Source: JAMQPK01 sp963761975
GTDB taxonomy: Bacteria > Acidobacteriota > Vicinamibacteria > Vicinamibacterales > JAMQPK01
DNA: 64,000 nucleotides
Assembly: GCA_963761975.1 (NCBI GenBank)
Contig: CAVXIR010000002.1
Span: 1,984,001 to 2,048,000, forward strand
Direction of reading: 5' to 3'
Shown here: piece by piece, positions 1 through 8,965 of the stretch
Layout: each line of letters starts with the position of its first letter
How positions within the stretch are numbered: position 1 is the stretch's first letter
The notes under the pieces: generated by a model
Seen by the model: only the letters and a program-made list of their open reading frames with translations
Database searches by the model: none
Told to the model about the DNA's origin: nothing
Translations under genes and position numbers: made by a program

Positions 1-1
1 G

Positions 2-1639
2 ACCGTTCGAGACAATGCGACCTCGGTGATATCGCCCGACGGACAAGCGCTTGCGTTCACTTCGCGCGACGCAGCAGGAAAGACTCAACTGTGGATCCGT
101 TCGCTGGATTCTCTGGATGCCGTCCTTCTAAAAGGCACCGAGAATGCTGAGCGGCCGTTCTGGTCGCCCGACAGTCGCTTCATCGGCTTTTCCGCGGCAG
201 GCAAGCTTCAGAAGATTCCCCGAGCCGGAGGATCAGCGGAGACAGTCTGTGCGATTCCCAGTGGAGGTTCCGGTAGAGGGGGCACTTGGGGCGCTTCTGG
301 CGACATCGTTTTCAATGGCGGACCGCAACGGCTGTACCGGGTTTCCTCCAGCGGAGGGAAGCCCACACTGCTGGTTTCTTCGTCGTCGGACCTCAGTGAC
401 TATTCTTTTCCCAGCTTTCTTCCCGACGGTAAGCACGTGTTGTTCTTCGTCGAATCGCGGTCAGCTCAGCGTGCGGGAATCTACATCACGTCGTTGGAAG
501 GAATGGAACCAAGACAGCTCGTGACTTCTGATAGCAGTGGCGTCTTTGCACCTCGCAGCCGTCAACTGCTGTTCGCGCGCAATGGAACGCTGTATGCGCA
601 GCCCTTCGATCTGGACAGGCTGAGCGTCTCCGGCGAGCCTTCGGTGGTAGCCGACCGCATCGAGATGTCCATCACTCCTGGTCTGCGCTCGTTCTCAGTC
701 TCCGACAACGACAGCCTGTCTTACACGGCCGGAAGCGGGCTTGGCGCCAAGGCAGGCCTTCAGCTGACATCGATTGATCGAAAGGGGCAGACTCTGGGAA
801 CGATAGGTCCTGTCGGGCACTACCGCGGTATCGATTTGTCGCCCGATGACACGCAGATCGCTGCGCATCTGCACGATGGCGACGGCGGCGATGTCTGGAT
901 TATGGAAGTTGCTACCGGCGCGGCCAGGCGTCTGACGTTCAATGCCGTGCAGGATAACTCGTCCCCGGTCTGGTCTCCAGAGGGTTCCAAAGTTGCGTTT
1001 GCGTCCCTACGAAACGGAAAGTGGGGAATCTACAGCAGGCCCGCGAATGGATCGGTCGGTGAGGAGCAGCTCGTCGAGTCTGTCGACCCGATTGCACCGG
1101 TCAGTTGGTCGCAGAGCGGGATCGCGTATGTAATGGCGGATCGCAACGGTGAGTTCGATATATGGAACTTTTCGCCTGCCGACCGCCGCTCCACGCCATT
1201 GGTGCAGGATGAGGGAAGTGCGATGATGGGCCAGATCTCGCCAAACGGGCGATGGCTTGCCTATCGATCCAGCGGCCAGGGTGGGCGGAACCAGATTCTT
1301 GTGACAGCCTTTCCGCCCGGAGGAAGTAAGTGGCAGATATCGCCTGACTATGGCTCGTATCCACGCTGGCGCCGCGACGGCCGCGAGATCTTCTTCTCGA
1401 CGTCAGCGACTGCTGGGGACGTGATGGCGGTTGCGGTCAATGCCGACTCCGCTGGATTCGAAGCCGGCCCGCCTCGTGCACTGTTCAAGCCACGCTACTC
1501 CAATCTGCAGCATGCGCCCGGGTATCACCCGTTTGCCGTGTCGGGAGACGGCGCACGATTTTTCTTTCCGCTAATGGAGGCCAAAAAGGACGACGAGGGC
1601 GAGTCGCGCGTTGTGATCGTGCTGAACTGGTCACCTTAG
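2..1639 (+). CDS. PD40/TolB-like beta-propeller protein, 5' end outside window
   Basis: The reading frame is already open at the first complete codon and has no stop upstream, so the N-terminus lies outside the window; an internal GTG at 26 is only an apparent start. About 545 residues are visible. They carry repeated PD40-type strands (SPDGQALAF, SPDSRFIGF, SPDDTQIAA, SPEGSKVAF, SPNGRWLAY), the signature of TolB/WD40-like propellers. In Acidobacteriota such propellers often form the C-terminal half of membrane Ser/Thr kinases or of DPP-IV-like peptidases. No peptidase triad is visible and the chain ends just after the last blade (VIVLNWSP), which favours a kinase or sensor tail. The last 9 bp overlap the 3' end of the convergent HNH gene. 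Confidence 0.8.
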   Translation, partial: TVRDNATSVISPDGQALAFTSRDAAGKTQLWIRSLDSLDAVLLKGTENAERPFWSPDSRFIGFSAAGKLQKIPRAGGSAETVCAIPSGGSGRGGTWGASGDIVFNGGPQRLYRVSSSGGKPTLLVSSSSDLSDYSFPSFLPDGKHVLFFVESRSAQRAGIYITSLEGMEPRQLVTSDSSGVFAPRSRQLLFARNGTLYAQPFDLDRLSVSGEPSVVADRIEMSITPGLRSFSVSDNDSLSYTAGSGLGAKAGLQLTSIDRKGQTLGTIGPVGHYRGIDLSPDDTQIAAHLHDGDGGDVWIMEVATGAARRLTFNAVQDNSSPVWSPEGSKVAFASLRNGKWGIYSRPANGSVGEEQLVESVDPIAPVSWSQSGIAYVMADRNGEFDIWNFSPADRRSTPLVQDEGSAMMGQISPNGRWLAYRSSGQGGRNQILVTAFPPGGSKWQISPDYGSYPRWRRDGREIFFSTSATAGDVMAVAVNADSAGFEAGPPRALFKPRYSNLQHAPGYHPFAVSGDGARFFFPLMEAKKDDEGESRVVIVLNWSP

Positions 1640-2749
1640 ATCGAGCGTTAACGATGAGCCTTTTGCTCCCGTCGTCATCGACTCGGTCCGGACCGAGCCG
1701 TCAGGATCGATGCCGCAGTCTGCTCGCGACTCGCGTGCCCATGACGGCGGCGCTCGCCGCCCGAACTGCTGCTCAGCTTCGTAAACGTTGTGTGCACGGC
1801 AGCGCAGTTCAAGATTTTCGGTTGTCGTTGGACCTCCCTTGGCGTACGGCACTACATGATGGAATTCGAGAAAACCGGTCTCATCGCAGCGACCTTGTTC
1901 CCCCCGAAATGCGCACTGGCTTCCGTCACGGCGCCAGACCTCACGCTTGACCGCCGCAGGAATGTAGCGCGAACCGAAACGTCTGGCGCGACCAGCTCGA
2001 GGGCGCTCGGTTGCGGCGAATTTGGTTTTCGACAACTCAGCGAGCAGGAGCGTCAACGCACGATCGAAGATCGTCGCGGGATCGCCGTCAGGGATGGTGT
2101 GCCGCAACAGGTCCTGCACCTGGCGTAGTTTGTCGTATGTCTCGCGGCTCACGGTGAACTGCACCTTGAAGCGTTCCGGCGCGAGCGGCTTGATCTCTAT
2201 TGGCCGAGGTGGGGACGCCGGAATGGTTGCAGTCGACTGACACGTATCCGACCGCTGTGTTTCAACCGTCATGAGCGTCCGAGGAACCGCTGTCGATTGT
2301 AGCGTTGGCAGTTTGCGGACGACCGCAGCCACATCGGGCAGCGGTCGCAGGCGTACGACCAATAGTTCGACCTCGCGCTTGCTCTTGTGTCGCGCGGCGT
2401 CGAGGACATCGAGGTGATTGTCTACCGTGAGATGTGGAGCGACGAGGCTCACGGCGCTGAGATGCAGCGACCCGTCGGCCAGGCGATTCAGGATCGCCGG
2501 GAACCGTCGCGCAGCCCGCGCGGCTTCGATGCGCAGATAGGCGGCGTGCTCCGAAAAGTGGAGCACCTGCACGCAGTACGTGAAGAGCGACGAGCAACTC
2601 TGCTGCGCGTACAGCCTGCGCGCGTCGACTTCCATGAGCAGCGCGATGACCTGCGCCGTCCCTTGGCGTTCATCGCGGACCGCGAGTTCCAGCTTCGCCA
2701 ACAGATCGAGATTTGAAAGCCCGGTGAGAGATGAGAATGTCGATGTCAT
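1631..2749 (-). CDS. HNH endonuclease domain protein (DUF222-like N-terminus)
   Basis: A 372-residue protein. The helical N-terminal half (about 1-160) resembles the DUF222 type found in many actinobacterial and acidobacterial HNH proteins. The C-terminal HNH module (about 260-335) has a basic lead-in (VKREVWRRDGSQC), the metal-binding pair in FHHVVPYAKGG, and the Asn/His end in TENLELRCRAHN. HNH modules cleave DNA with one divalent metal ion; the substrate here is unknown. The Cys pair that often binds a structural zinc is incomplete: one Cys sits at GSQCAF, with others at GRCDE and LRCRA. The gene converges on the propeller gene (9 bp overlap), lies beside an IS630 element, and contains a perfect 16-bp palindrome near its 3' end. 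It could be a mobile or selfish gene; no restriction partner is present. Confidence 0.8.
   Translation of the reverse strand: MTSTFSSLTGLSNLDLLAKLELAVRDERQGTAQVIALLMEVDARRLYAQQSCSSLFTYCVQVLHFSEHAAYLRIEAARAARRFPAILNRLADGSLHLSAVSLVAPHLTVDNHLDVLDAARHKSKREVELLVVRLRPLPDVAAVVRKLPTLQSTAVPRTLMTVETQRSDTCQSTATIPASPPRPIEIKPLAPERFKVQFTVSRETYDKLRQVQDLLRHTIPDGDPATIFDRALTLLLAELSKTKFAATERPRAGRARRFGSRYIPAAVKREVWRRDGSQCAFRGEQGRCDETGFLEFHHVVPYAKGGPTTTENLELRCRAHNVYEAEQQFGRRAPPSWARESRADCGIDPDGSVRTESMTTGAKGSSLTLDLR
1682..1697. repeat. Perfect 16-bp palindrome, copy 1
   Basis: CTCGGTCCGGACCGAG reads the same on both strands and lies inside the 3' end of the HNH gene. A near-identical copy with one changed base occurs at 4113-4128. 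Including flanks, 18 of 20 bases match. Confidence 0.6.
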
Positions 2750-3007
2750 CCTGCAAACATATCAACGTGATCTGCGACGGCCACAGTGACCGTGTGGTCA
2801 GCGATCTCGAATCACATGGTCGAGCAACGCAGCCTGACAACTTTCCAGACGCCCACGGGCATCGTCGTCGTCTTGAAGCCCCGAATTGCACGCTGGTGTT
2901 GCAAACAAGCGCGTCGCTCCCAAAAAGCTGTCAAGTGTTTTTCACACAGAGATTCGAGTCGCGCGGTGTGGCGAGCTTACGTCGCGGCTGGTTGTCGCAA
3001 CCCTTCA

Positions 3008-4059
3008 CTAGTGGACTGTACTCGCTGAAGTACTACTAATGCGATGCGCCGGAGAGCGATAACTCCAGCGGACCGGTTTCGCTGTCTTGTTGTAATGCCT
3101 GATATACCGACGAATCTTGCGTGCCAGGTCGGCCACGGATGTAAAGACGCCTCGTGCGAGCAGATCGCGTTCGATTTTGGCAAACCAGAGTTCGACCTGG
3201 TTGAGCCACGACGAATACGTCGGCGTGAAGTGGATGTGCACGTGCGGATGGTCCAACAGGAACGTCCGCACCGCCTGCGTTTTGTGCGTGGAGAGGTTGT
3301 CGGCGATCACATGAATCTCACGCCGTTTCGGCTGGCTCGTCACGATGTCGCCGAGGAAGTCGACAAACGCCGCGCTCGTGTGTCGGGCGACCGTCTGGCC
3401 GAGGACTTCGCCGGATTGCGTGTCGAGCGCGGCGAGGAGCGAGAGCGTGCCGTGGCGGTGATACTCGAAGCCGTGGCGCTCCGCGCGCCCGGGCGACAGG
3501 GGCAGGATGGGATCGAGGCGATCGAGCGCTTGAATGGCCGTTTTCTCGTCGATGGCGAAGACCGCCGCATGATCGGGCGGATTCACGTACAGCCCAATCA
3601 CATCGGCCGCCTTCGTCTCGAAGTCGGGGTCGTCCGATTGCATGTAGCGCTCGAAGCGATGCGGCTGCAGCCCGGCGCGTCGCCATGCTTTGCCGACGAG
3701 ATTGTGATGAATCCGCAGCAGTCGTCCGAGTTTACGGGTATCCAATGCGTGCTGCCGTCCGGCGGCGCTTGTCGCGTCTTCTCGAGAATCCGCGCTTCCA
3801 TCGTCGGTGTCAGTACCGTCGGCGGCTGGCCACGATACTGCGGACGCAGACCCTCGAGCCGCTTGGCCGCAAATCGCCGACGCCATCGGTTGATGTAATC
3901 GCGGTAACACGGCACCGTCGCTTCAATCATCGAGTACGAGGCGCCATCGGCCAGCATCAGAATCACCCGTGCGCGCCGCGCGTCCTCGGCGCGGATTTTG
4001 AGACTACGAAGGCGGCGTTCGAGTTCGGCTCGTTCAGCAGATGTCAGTGTCAGCGCCAT
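3008..4059 (-). pseudogene. IS630-family DDE transposase with a one-base frameshift
   Basis: The N-terminal piece (from 4059) has the HTH/homeo-like DNA-binding region, starting MALTLTSAERAELERRL and running to ...PDGSTHW. The catalytic piece continues in another frame from ...TRKLGRLLRIHHN and carries the DDE residues in FAIDEKT, VIADNLSTHKT and SSWLNQVELWF. Between the Trp codon (3742-3744) and the Thr codon (3737-3739) there are two bases where the family has one codon (HWSTRKL), so one base was lost at 3740-3741. No slippery heptamer lies at this point, which argues against programmed frameshifting. The stop codon TAG is completed by the target-derived TA and the flanking base outside the element. 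No ribosome-binding site is evident before the ATG. Confidence 0.9.
3011..3032. repeat. IS630 terminal inverted repeat, left
   Basis: Read inward it begins GTGGACTGTACTC and ends CTGAAGTA. It pairs with 4085-4106 with three mismatches and is bounded outside by TA. Confidence 0.85.
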
Positions 4060-4084
4060 ATAGCGCGACAGCGTACCAGGTACC

Positions 4085-4106
4085 TACTTCAGTGAGTACA
4101 AGCCAC
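4085..4106. repeat. IS630 terminal inverted repeat, right
   Basis: Read inward on the minus strand it begins GTGGCTTGTACTC and ends CTGAAGTA, matching the left end at 19 of 22 positions. TA follows at 4107-4108. Confidence 0.85.
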
Positions 4107-4112
4107 TAGCAA

Positions 4113-4128
4113 CTCGGCCCGGACCGAG
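4113..4128. repeat. Near-palindrome, copy 2
   Basis: CTCGGCCCGGACCGAG begins 5 bp beyond the IS630 right boundary. It differs by one base from the perfect palindrome in the HNH gene at 1682-1697. Confidence 0.55.
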
Positions 4129-4461
4129 CTGGCGGCTATCATTGCAAGACCATCTGCCGAACGCCGTTTTCCACGATCGGCGTAAACACGACACAGTCAC
4201 TCCCGCCGATTGATGTGACGATCGACTGGCGCCCGAGGCGCACTAAATGAAAACATGCCCACTGCGGGCACCGGGCTCGGCCCGCACGAAGTTGTTTCGC
4301 TAAAGGGTGGTTCGGAAGCTGACCGCTCTCGTTCGGAAGCGCTTGAGCAGTCACCCTAACTTATGAATTGTTCATGAACTGGACAGCGACGCTTGGAGCG
4401 CGAACTCTTCAAGGTTACGGTCGTGCATGGGAAGAACTACTCGTAAAGGGCACTACCTCTA

Positions 4462-4500
4462 GTGTTGACGGCGCCAGGACCCGCCGCGCTGCGTCAACAC
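4462..4500. terminator. Hairpin downstream of the cyclase operon
   Basis: GTGTTGACG (4462-4470) pairs perfectly with CGTCAACAC (4492-4500) around a 21-nt GC-rich loop. It starts 40 bp past the cyclase stop on the minus strand. No T-run follows, so this would be a stabilising or Rho-assisted 3' end and not a classical intrinsic terminator. Confidence 0.45.
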
Positions 4501-4540
4501 AAATGCCGATCGGGCAACGCCCGGTCTTTGCTTCGCTTGG

Positions 4541-5503
4541 TCAAAACGTCGCAATCGGATTGACTGGCGATCCCGTTCCGCCGCGAATCGGCAGCGGCGC
4601 CACCGTCAGCAGAAACTCCCAGCGCTTTCTCGCCTGCGCCGCGTCGGCCAGCGCCTCGAGATCGACATTGTCAAAGACGTAAACGCCGAGATAGACAAGT
4701 ACGAAGTCGTGCACCGCTCCGGTTTCACCCTCCAGGTCCGACGGCGCGAGGCTGGGCGGCACATCGCCACCGAGCAGCGCGATATCACGCTGCTTCAACC
4801 ACGGGATCATAGACGCGCTCGGTCCCGATCGCTTGCCGGTGCGGCTCGTATCGAATGGGCCGGTGACCGCACGACGAGCCCAGCGCCCCGTACGAATGAA
4901 CAGCGCATCGCCTGCCGAGACCTTCACGCCTACGCGTTTCTCCCACGCTTCGATGTCCTGCGCGTAGATGGGCGTGCCGGGCTCCAGATACGGCACCCCC
5001 TTCAGCCGGGGAAGATCGATGAGAACGCCCCTCGTGAAGATCCCGCTCTTGAGGTTGACGATTGAGTTTTTCGCATGGCCGCCCTTCATGACCGCGCCGG
5101 TCTCTGGCCTATATCCGTTATAGAAGACGCCGTCATAGTGGATATGTGCGAGCGAGTCGAGGTGTGTGTGGGCGACGCCGTGGGGGATGACGCCGAACCT
5201 GTCGGTACCAATCGTGAGCATGCTGTGCTCATAGGGATCGGGATTATCCACTGACTTTTCGATGTCCGCTTCCCGGGCGAGCGAAACGGAGAACCCCTCT
5301 CGTACCAGCTGGGCGGCCTGTCGGCGCTTGGCCGGCGTAATCAGGTTGGCCGCGCCGAGCTGGTCGTCGGCGCCCCAGCGCCCCCAATTCGAAAACTCCT
5401 TTTTCCATCGCTCGAAGTCTGATCGAGAGACAGACTGGGGCGGCGCGCCCGCGGCCACCGATTGAATGAGCGCTATGGAAACCAGGACAAGCCAGCGGCT
5501 CAT
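4541..5503 (-). CDS. Exported cyclase-family (PF04199, kynurenine formamidase-like) hydrolase
   Basis: A 320-residue protein with a signal peptide (MSRWLVLVSIALIQSVAAGA). It carries the metal-binding motif of the cyclase family in HTHLDSLAH (His112, His114, Asp116, His120). The family includes kynurenine formamidase and isatin hydrolase, which use two divalent metals to open or form amide and ester bonds. The start ATG has a strong AGGAGG 6 bp upstream. It is the last gene of a five-gene minus-strand operon of exported hydrolases, 35 bp after the sulfatase. Export to the periplasm is unusual for a kynurenine formamidase, so a different cyclic amide or lactone is a likelier substrate; that is inference from context. 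Confidence 0.85.
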   Translation of the reverse strand: MSRWLVLVSIALIQSVAAGAPPQSVSRSDFERWKKEFSNWGRWGADDQLGAANLITPAKRRQAAQLVREGFSVSLAREADIEKSVDNPDPYEHSMLTIGTDRFGVIPHGVAHTHLDSLAHIHYDGVFYNGYRPETGAVMKGGHAKNSIVNLKSGIFTRGVLIDLPRLKGVPYLEPGTPIYAQDIEAWEKRVGVKVSAGDALFIRTGRWARRAVTGPFDTSRTGKRSGPSASMIPWLKQRDIALLGGDVPPSLAPSDLEGETGAVHDFVLVYLGVYVFDNVDLEALADAAQARKRWEFLLTVAPLPIRGGTGSPVNPIATF

Positions 5504-5538
5504 TTATGCCTCCTCATTTTCGGGTCTCGGCTTTGTGG

Positions 5539-6927
5539 TCATTTCCAGCGCGGCGACACGGTTCGCGCCGTTTTCAGATACGTCTCGATTCGGGCGACGA
5601 CGTTGGCATTCGCCGCGGCGACGTCGCGCTCTTCGTGAGGATCCGTTTCGAGGTCGTACAACTCGAGCGGACTGCCTGGTTTGAGTCGCACGGCCTTCCA
5701 GCGTCCCATTCTCACGGCCTGCTGAAAGCCTCGCTCGTGGAACTCCCAGTAGAAGAACTCGTGCGAGGGCTGCGACTCGCCACGGAGCGCGCGCATCATC
5801 GACATGCCTTCCTGGCCGGCAGGCAGTCGTGCGTTTGCGATCTCCGCGAGCGTCGGCAGCACGTCCCAGTGCGCCCAGGGTTGATCACTGATACGGCCAG
5901 CCGGAATGACGCCCACCCAGCGCGCAATCATCGGCACCCGAATCCCGCCCTCGTAGAGATCGCGCTTGATGCCGCGCAGACCGCCGCTGCTTTTGAAGAA
6001 CTCCGGATCGCCGCCGCCCTCGCGGTGCGGTCCGTTGTCGCTGGTGAACAGCAGCAGCGTGTTGCGGTCGATGCCACCTGTGCGGATGAGATCCGCAAGC
6101 CTGCCGATATCGCGGTCCATGCGCGTAATCATCGCGGCGAAAGCGGCACGGGGCGTCGGCTGCGATCGGTAGCCCAGCGACGGCACATCGAAGCGCGCCC
6201 CGGTCGGGCGTTCATCGGCGGTCGGATTGCTGAAGGGCTGCTCGGAAAATTTTCCGCGGAACTGATCGAGCGAATCGTCCGGCACCTGCAACTCTGCATG
6301 CGGCACGGTGTAGTTGAGGTACACGAAGAACGGACGAGGATCGTTCCGCTCGATGAACGCCGCCGCCTCTCTCGTGAACAGGTCGTTCGCGTAATCGCGT
6401 TGAACGTTGGTGTCAGTTCGCTCGCCATTGCGCCAGAGATGATCGGTGAACTGCCGATGTGCGTGACGCTGATCGAGGAAGCCGAAGGCGTAATCGAAAC
6501 CCTGCCGATCGGGCATCCCGGTGGTCTCTGGCTGGCCGAGTCCCCACTTGCCAATCAGCGCCGTGCGATAGCCGGCGCCACGCAGCACTTCTGCGATCGT
6601 GACATCTTCCGGCCGCAACGGCACGTCACCGCCCGGAAACCCACCGTTGCCCCGCACCCATCCACGGCCCGTATGGCGCCCCGTCATGAGTGCGGCGCGC
6701 GACGGGGCACACACCGTGCTGCCGGAGTAATACTGGGTGAACCGCGTACCTTCCCGCGCCAGCCGATCGAGCATCGGCGTTTCGAAGCGTGACTGGCCGT
6801 ACACGCTCAAGTCGCCATATCCCAAATCGTCGGCCTGGATCAGGAGGATGTTGGGCGGAGATGGCGGCTGCTGAGCCGCGGCAGACATGGCGACAAATAA
6901 AAGCGCCACGATGGCGGTTTTCTTCAT
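5539..6927 (-). CDS. Exported sulfatase (arylsulfatase family, Cys type)
   Basis: A 462-residue protein from the ATG at 6927. An upstream in-frame start would overlap the PHP gene and hide the clear signal peptide (MKKTAIVALLFVAMSAAAQQ). The metal-binding start ILLIQADDLGYGDL (Asp33, Asp34) is followed by the maturation motif CAPSR at 73-77. In this motif an anaerobic-type or aerobic formylglycine-generating enzyme would convert Cys73 to formylglycine. TGRHTGRG and LIGKWGLGQ are also typical of family S1 sulfatases. No such maturase lies in the window. The gene sits 13 bp after the PHP gene and 35 bp before the cyclase. It probably removes sulfate esters from an organic substrate in the periplasm; the substrate cannot be read from the sequence. 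Confidence 0.9.
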   Translation of the reverse strand: MKKTAIVALLFVAMSAAAQQPPSPPNILLIQADDLGYGDLSVYGQSRFETPMLDRLAREGTRFTQYYSGSTVCAPSRAALMTGRHTGRGWVRGNGGFPGGDVPLRPEDVTIAEVLRGAGYRTALIGKWGLGQPETTGMPDRQGFDYAFGFLDQRHAHRQFTDHLWRNGERTDTNVQRDYANDLFTREAAAFIERNDPRPFFVYLNYTVPHAELQVPDDSLDQFRGKFSEQPFSNPTADERPTGARFDVPSLGYRSQPTPRAAFAAMITRMDRDIGRLADLIRTGGIDRNTLLLFTSDNGPHREGGGDPEFFKSSGGLRGIKRDLYEGGIRVPMIARWVGVIPAGRISDQPWAHWDVLPTLAEIANARLPAGQEGMSMMRALRGESQPSHEFFYWEFHERGFQQAVRMGRWKAVRLKPGSPLELYDLETDPHEERDVAAANANVVARIETYLKTARTVSPRWK

Positions 6928-6940
6928 GGCATGACCACTA

Positions 6941-7924
6941 TCACTTTTGAGTCTCGACAAAAACCGGTTGCGTCCATGCCCGAAGACCCCCGCTGTCTTC
7001 GATTCTCGCTCGCACGTAGCCTTCATTGCCTTGAAAGCGATAGCTGGCAGGACTCTCACGCGACACCGCCAGCGTTCGACCCTCCCGGCCGATGAATACC
7101 ACCTGGTAGCGCTTCGGGTCGTCTGTCGTGGTCTGGATCTCCACTGTCAACGAGGTACTCGTGCGCCGCACGTCCCTGAGAGACACACCACTCGAGGCGT
7201 AGAACTCACCAGTGCTCAGGGCGGCCAGAATATTTTCGCGGGTCAGCGCAGGTGCGCGTGCGACGACCCAACCCCTTCCCGGATTCGATCGGTCGATCGT
7301 GAATTCCTGTCGGAAGTTGTGCGCGTCGTCGACCGACACGGCAAAGACGCGCATGCCGGCCGACAGAAGTTCGTCCCACATCTGCTCGGTCGCCGGCACG
7401 TGCCCGTCGCCAGCGTGATTCACGGTGGGGTGACCGCTGGCAATCTCAACGAGGACCGCTCCCTTGAGCGGAAGCATTTCGCGCGCCGTAAATGCCCAAC
7501 GAAAGTTCGGATGATTGATCAGGGGTATACCGCCCTGAGCGCGAATGGCATCGATACTGGCCTGAAGAATCTCCGACACCGTTGAGCCCGTCTGTGGCGG
7601 AACAACCCGGGTGATGCCGATGGCATTGAGGTGGACCGTCTTCTCGTTGGTGACTTCTTCGCCGCCGATGAGAAGAAAGTTGTCCGCCTGATTCGTGTCG
7701 AACAAGGCAGGGTCGGTAAAGGTGTTGTGGTCGGTAATAGCGAGGAACTGATATCCATTGCGCTTGTACCAGGCCATCACGTCGTATGGCGGCGAGTCGC
7801 CGTCGGAGTTGATGGTGTGGGTATGAAGGTTGCCACGATACCAACGAAGGCTGGGCGGTGTCTGCGCCCAGGCCGCCTGGAACGTCAGGGCAAGCGCAAG
7901 CAGCACGAGAACTCGTGGAGCCAT
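6941..7924 (-). CDS. Exported PHP-domain metallohydrolase (CehA/McbA-like)
   Basis: A 327-residue protein with a signal peptide (cleavage near AAWAQ). PHP motifs appear in order: NLHTHTINSDGDS (His34, His36), ITDHNT (Asp65, His66), LINHPNFRW, and VSVDDAHN near 195-205. These residues bind two or three metal ions in PHP phosphoesterases and in the carbaryl hydrolase CehA/McbA group, which cleaves carbamate esters. A small beta domain follows at the C-terminus. The start has AGGA 8 bp upstream. The gene is 8 bp after the formamidase gene and 13 bp before the sulfatase, so it is surely co-transcribed. With amidases on both sides, an amide, carbamate or ester substrate is more plausible than a phosphoester. 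Confidence 0.85.
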   Translation of the reverse strand: MAPRVLVLLALALTFQAAWAQTPPSLRWYRGNLHTHTINSDGDSPPYDVMAWYKRNGYQFLAITDHNTFTDPALFDTNQADNFLLIGGEEVTNEKTVHLNAIGITRVVPPQTGSTVSEILQASIDAIRAQGGIPLINHPNFRWAFTAREMLPLKGAVLVEIASGHPTVNHAGDGHVPATEQMWDELLSAGMRVFAVSVDDAHNFRQEFTIDRSNPGRGWVVARAPALTRENILAALSTGEFYASSGVSLRDVRRTSTSLTVEIQTTTDDPKRYQVVFIGREGRTLAVSRESPASYRFQGNEGYVRARIEDSGGLRAWTQPVFVETQK

Positions 7925-7932
7925 GAGATGTC

Positions 7933-8955
7933 CTACTTTTGGAAAATGGCCTTCGGCATCATCGCGTGAATACCTTTGGTGCCGTCGACAACCTGCGTGA
8001 CGATGAGATCCATCGCGGCGCTCGCGAGCATGTAGGCGTCCTCACGCGACAACCCCTTGGTCTCAACGAGCAGGTCGAGCATCTCTCGCGTCGCGATCTT
8101 GGTCGCATCGTCCAGATCGGCGGCGAGGCCCATCGTGATGTAGTGCGTCGCCGTTTCGGCTCGAGGCCATCGCAGACGGCGTCCCTTGTGCAGCACGATC
8201 TGCACTTCGCCCCTCAGCGATGTCTCGACCGCGGAGAGGCACACTTCGCCGTGCCCCTGAGCCGCGTGTCCATCTCCGAATGACAGCAGCGCGCCGGAGA
8301 CATGCACGGGCAAAAACAACGTGCTCCCTGCGCCAAGATCCCGGTTGTCGAGATTGCCTCCGAAGACATTCGGCGGCCCACTCGGTACACGTCCCATGCT
8401 CAGCGGCGGGGCGACACCCATCACGCCCCAGAACGGCTTGACGGGCACATGCACGCCGGGCGCGTACTCGATCGTCTTGCGATCGAGATCAATCCACAGA
8501 GCGCGAGCCTTCTCATACGGGAAATCTTCAGGCAGGAGCCCGCGGTTCGGGACGAAGCTCTGGCCGGCGATGGGAAGCCGCACGTCTACCGACCGGATGC
8601 GGATTTCGATCGTGTCGCCTGGCTCGGCGCCACGAATCGCAATGGGACCGTTGAGCGTATGGTCCCCTCGATTCGTGCCTTCCACGCCTTCGAACATCGC
8701 GTAGAGCTCGGCCGGGATCTTGTCCTTCGGCACGCCGATGCTTTCGAAAAACCGCGGGTTGCCCGACGCGGTTTCGAGGCGGACGATGTCACCTGAGTCG
8801 ATCGTGAGGACCGGTTTGAGAGTGGCGTCGAAGAATCCGCGATGAACCGTGGTGGGCGATGCTTTCAATTCGTGAGTCCGCGGCGATGTCTGAGCCGCCG
8901 CGATTCCCGGCTGCGCCAAAAGTGCCGCGCATAGAGCCATGGCTCGGAGCCTCAT
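7933..8955 (-). CDS. Exported acetamidase/formamidase family protein
   Basis: A 340-residue protein from the ATG at 8955, which follows a GGAGGGC ribosome-binding site and opens a signal peptide (MRLRAMALCAALLAQPGIAAA). The longer frame upstream lacks such a site. The FmdA/AmdA fold is recognised from HTLNGPIAIRGAEPGDTIEI and from SFGDGHAAQGHGEVCLSAVE, the conserved metal/active-site segment. Enzymes of this family hydrolyse formamide or short amides to the acid and ammonia in the cytoplasm; an exported member is less common. It is the second gene of the operon. The 43-bp gap to the upstream amidohydrolase is mostly an 8-bp word repeat. Confidence 0.88.
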   Translation of the reverse strand: MRLRAMALCAALLAQPGIAAAQTSPRTHELKASPTTVHRGFFDATLKPVLTIDSGDIVRLETASGNPRFFESIGVPKDKIPAELYAMFEGVEGTNRGDHTLNGPIAIRGAEPGDTIEIRIRSVDVRLPIAGQSFVPNRGLLPEDFPYEKARALWIDLDRKTIEYAPGVHVPVKPFWGVMGVAPPLSMGRVPSGPPNVFGGNLDNRDLGAGSTLFLPVHVSGALLSFGDGHAAQGHGEVCLSAVETSLRGEVQIVLHKGRRLRWPRAETATHYITMGLAADLDDATKIATREMLDLLVETKGLSREDAYMLASAAMDLIVTQVVDGTKGIHAMMPKAIFQK

Positions 8956-8965
8956 GATGTGCCCT

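Larger units (their letters stand above)
3009..4108 (-). mobile_element. IS630-family insertion sequence, inactivated
   Basis: The element has imperfect 22-bp terminal inverted repeats (3011-3032 and 4085-4106, 19 of 22 matching). A TA dinucleotide sits at each outer end (3009-3010 and 4107-4108), within CTAG on both sides. A TA target duplication is the hallmark of IS630/Tc1-mariner transposition. The body is about 1.1 kb and holds one transposase frame broken by a frameshift, so the copy is probably dead or needs trans help. Confidence 0.9.
4109..4540. other. Intergenic stretch beside the IS with no convincing gene
   Basis: About 430 bp between the IS630 end and the 3' end of the cyclase gene. 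A 71-codon minus-strand frame (4139-4354) has no recognisable motif or ribosome-binding site and is not called. The stretch holds a second copy of the CTCGG...CCGAG palindrome and a strong hairpin at 4462-4500. It may be the remains of a gene broken by the insertion, but nothing in it can be assigned. Confidence 0.5.

Noticed and set aside
3737..3744. Programmed frameshift in the IS630 transposase
   Set aside because: No slippery heptamer or downstream structure at the junction; a simple base loss explains the frame change.
4139..4354. 71-codon minus-strand frame between the IS and the cyclase gene
   Set aside because: No motif, no ribosome-binding site and odd composition; treated as non-coding.
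4462..4500. Integron attC-like site
   Set aside because: The hairpin has no paired core sites (GTTRRRY and its complement) and no integrase or cassette structure is near.
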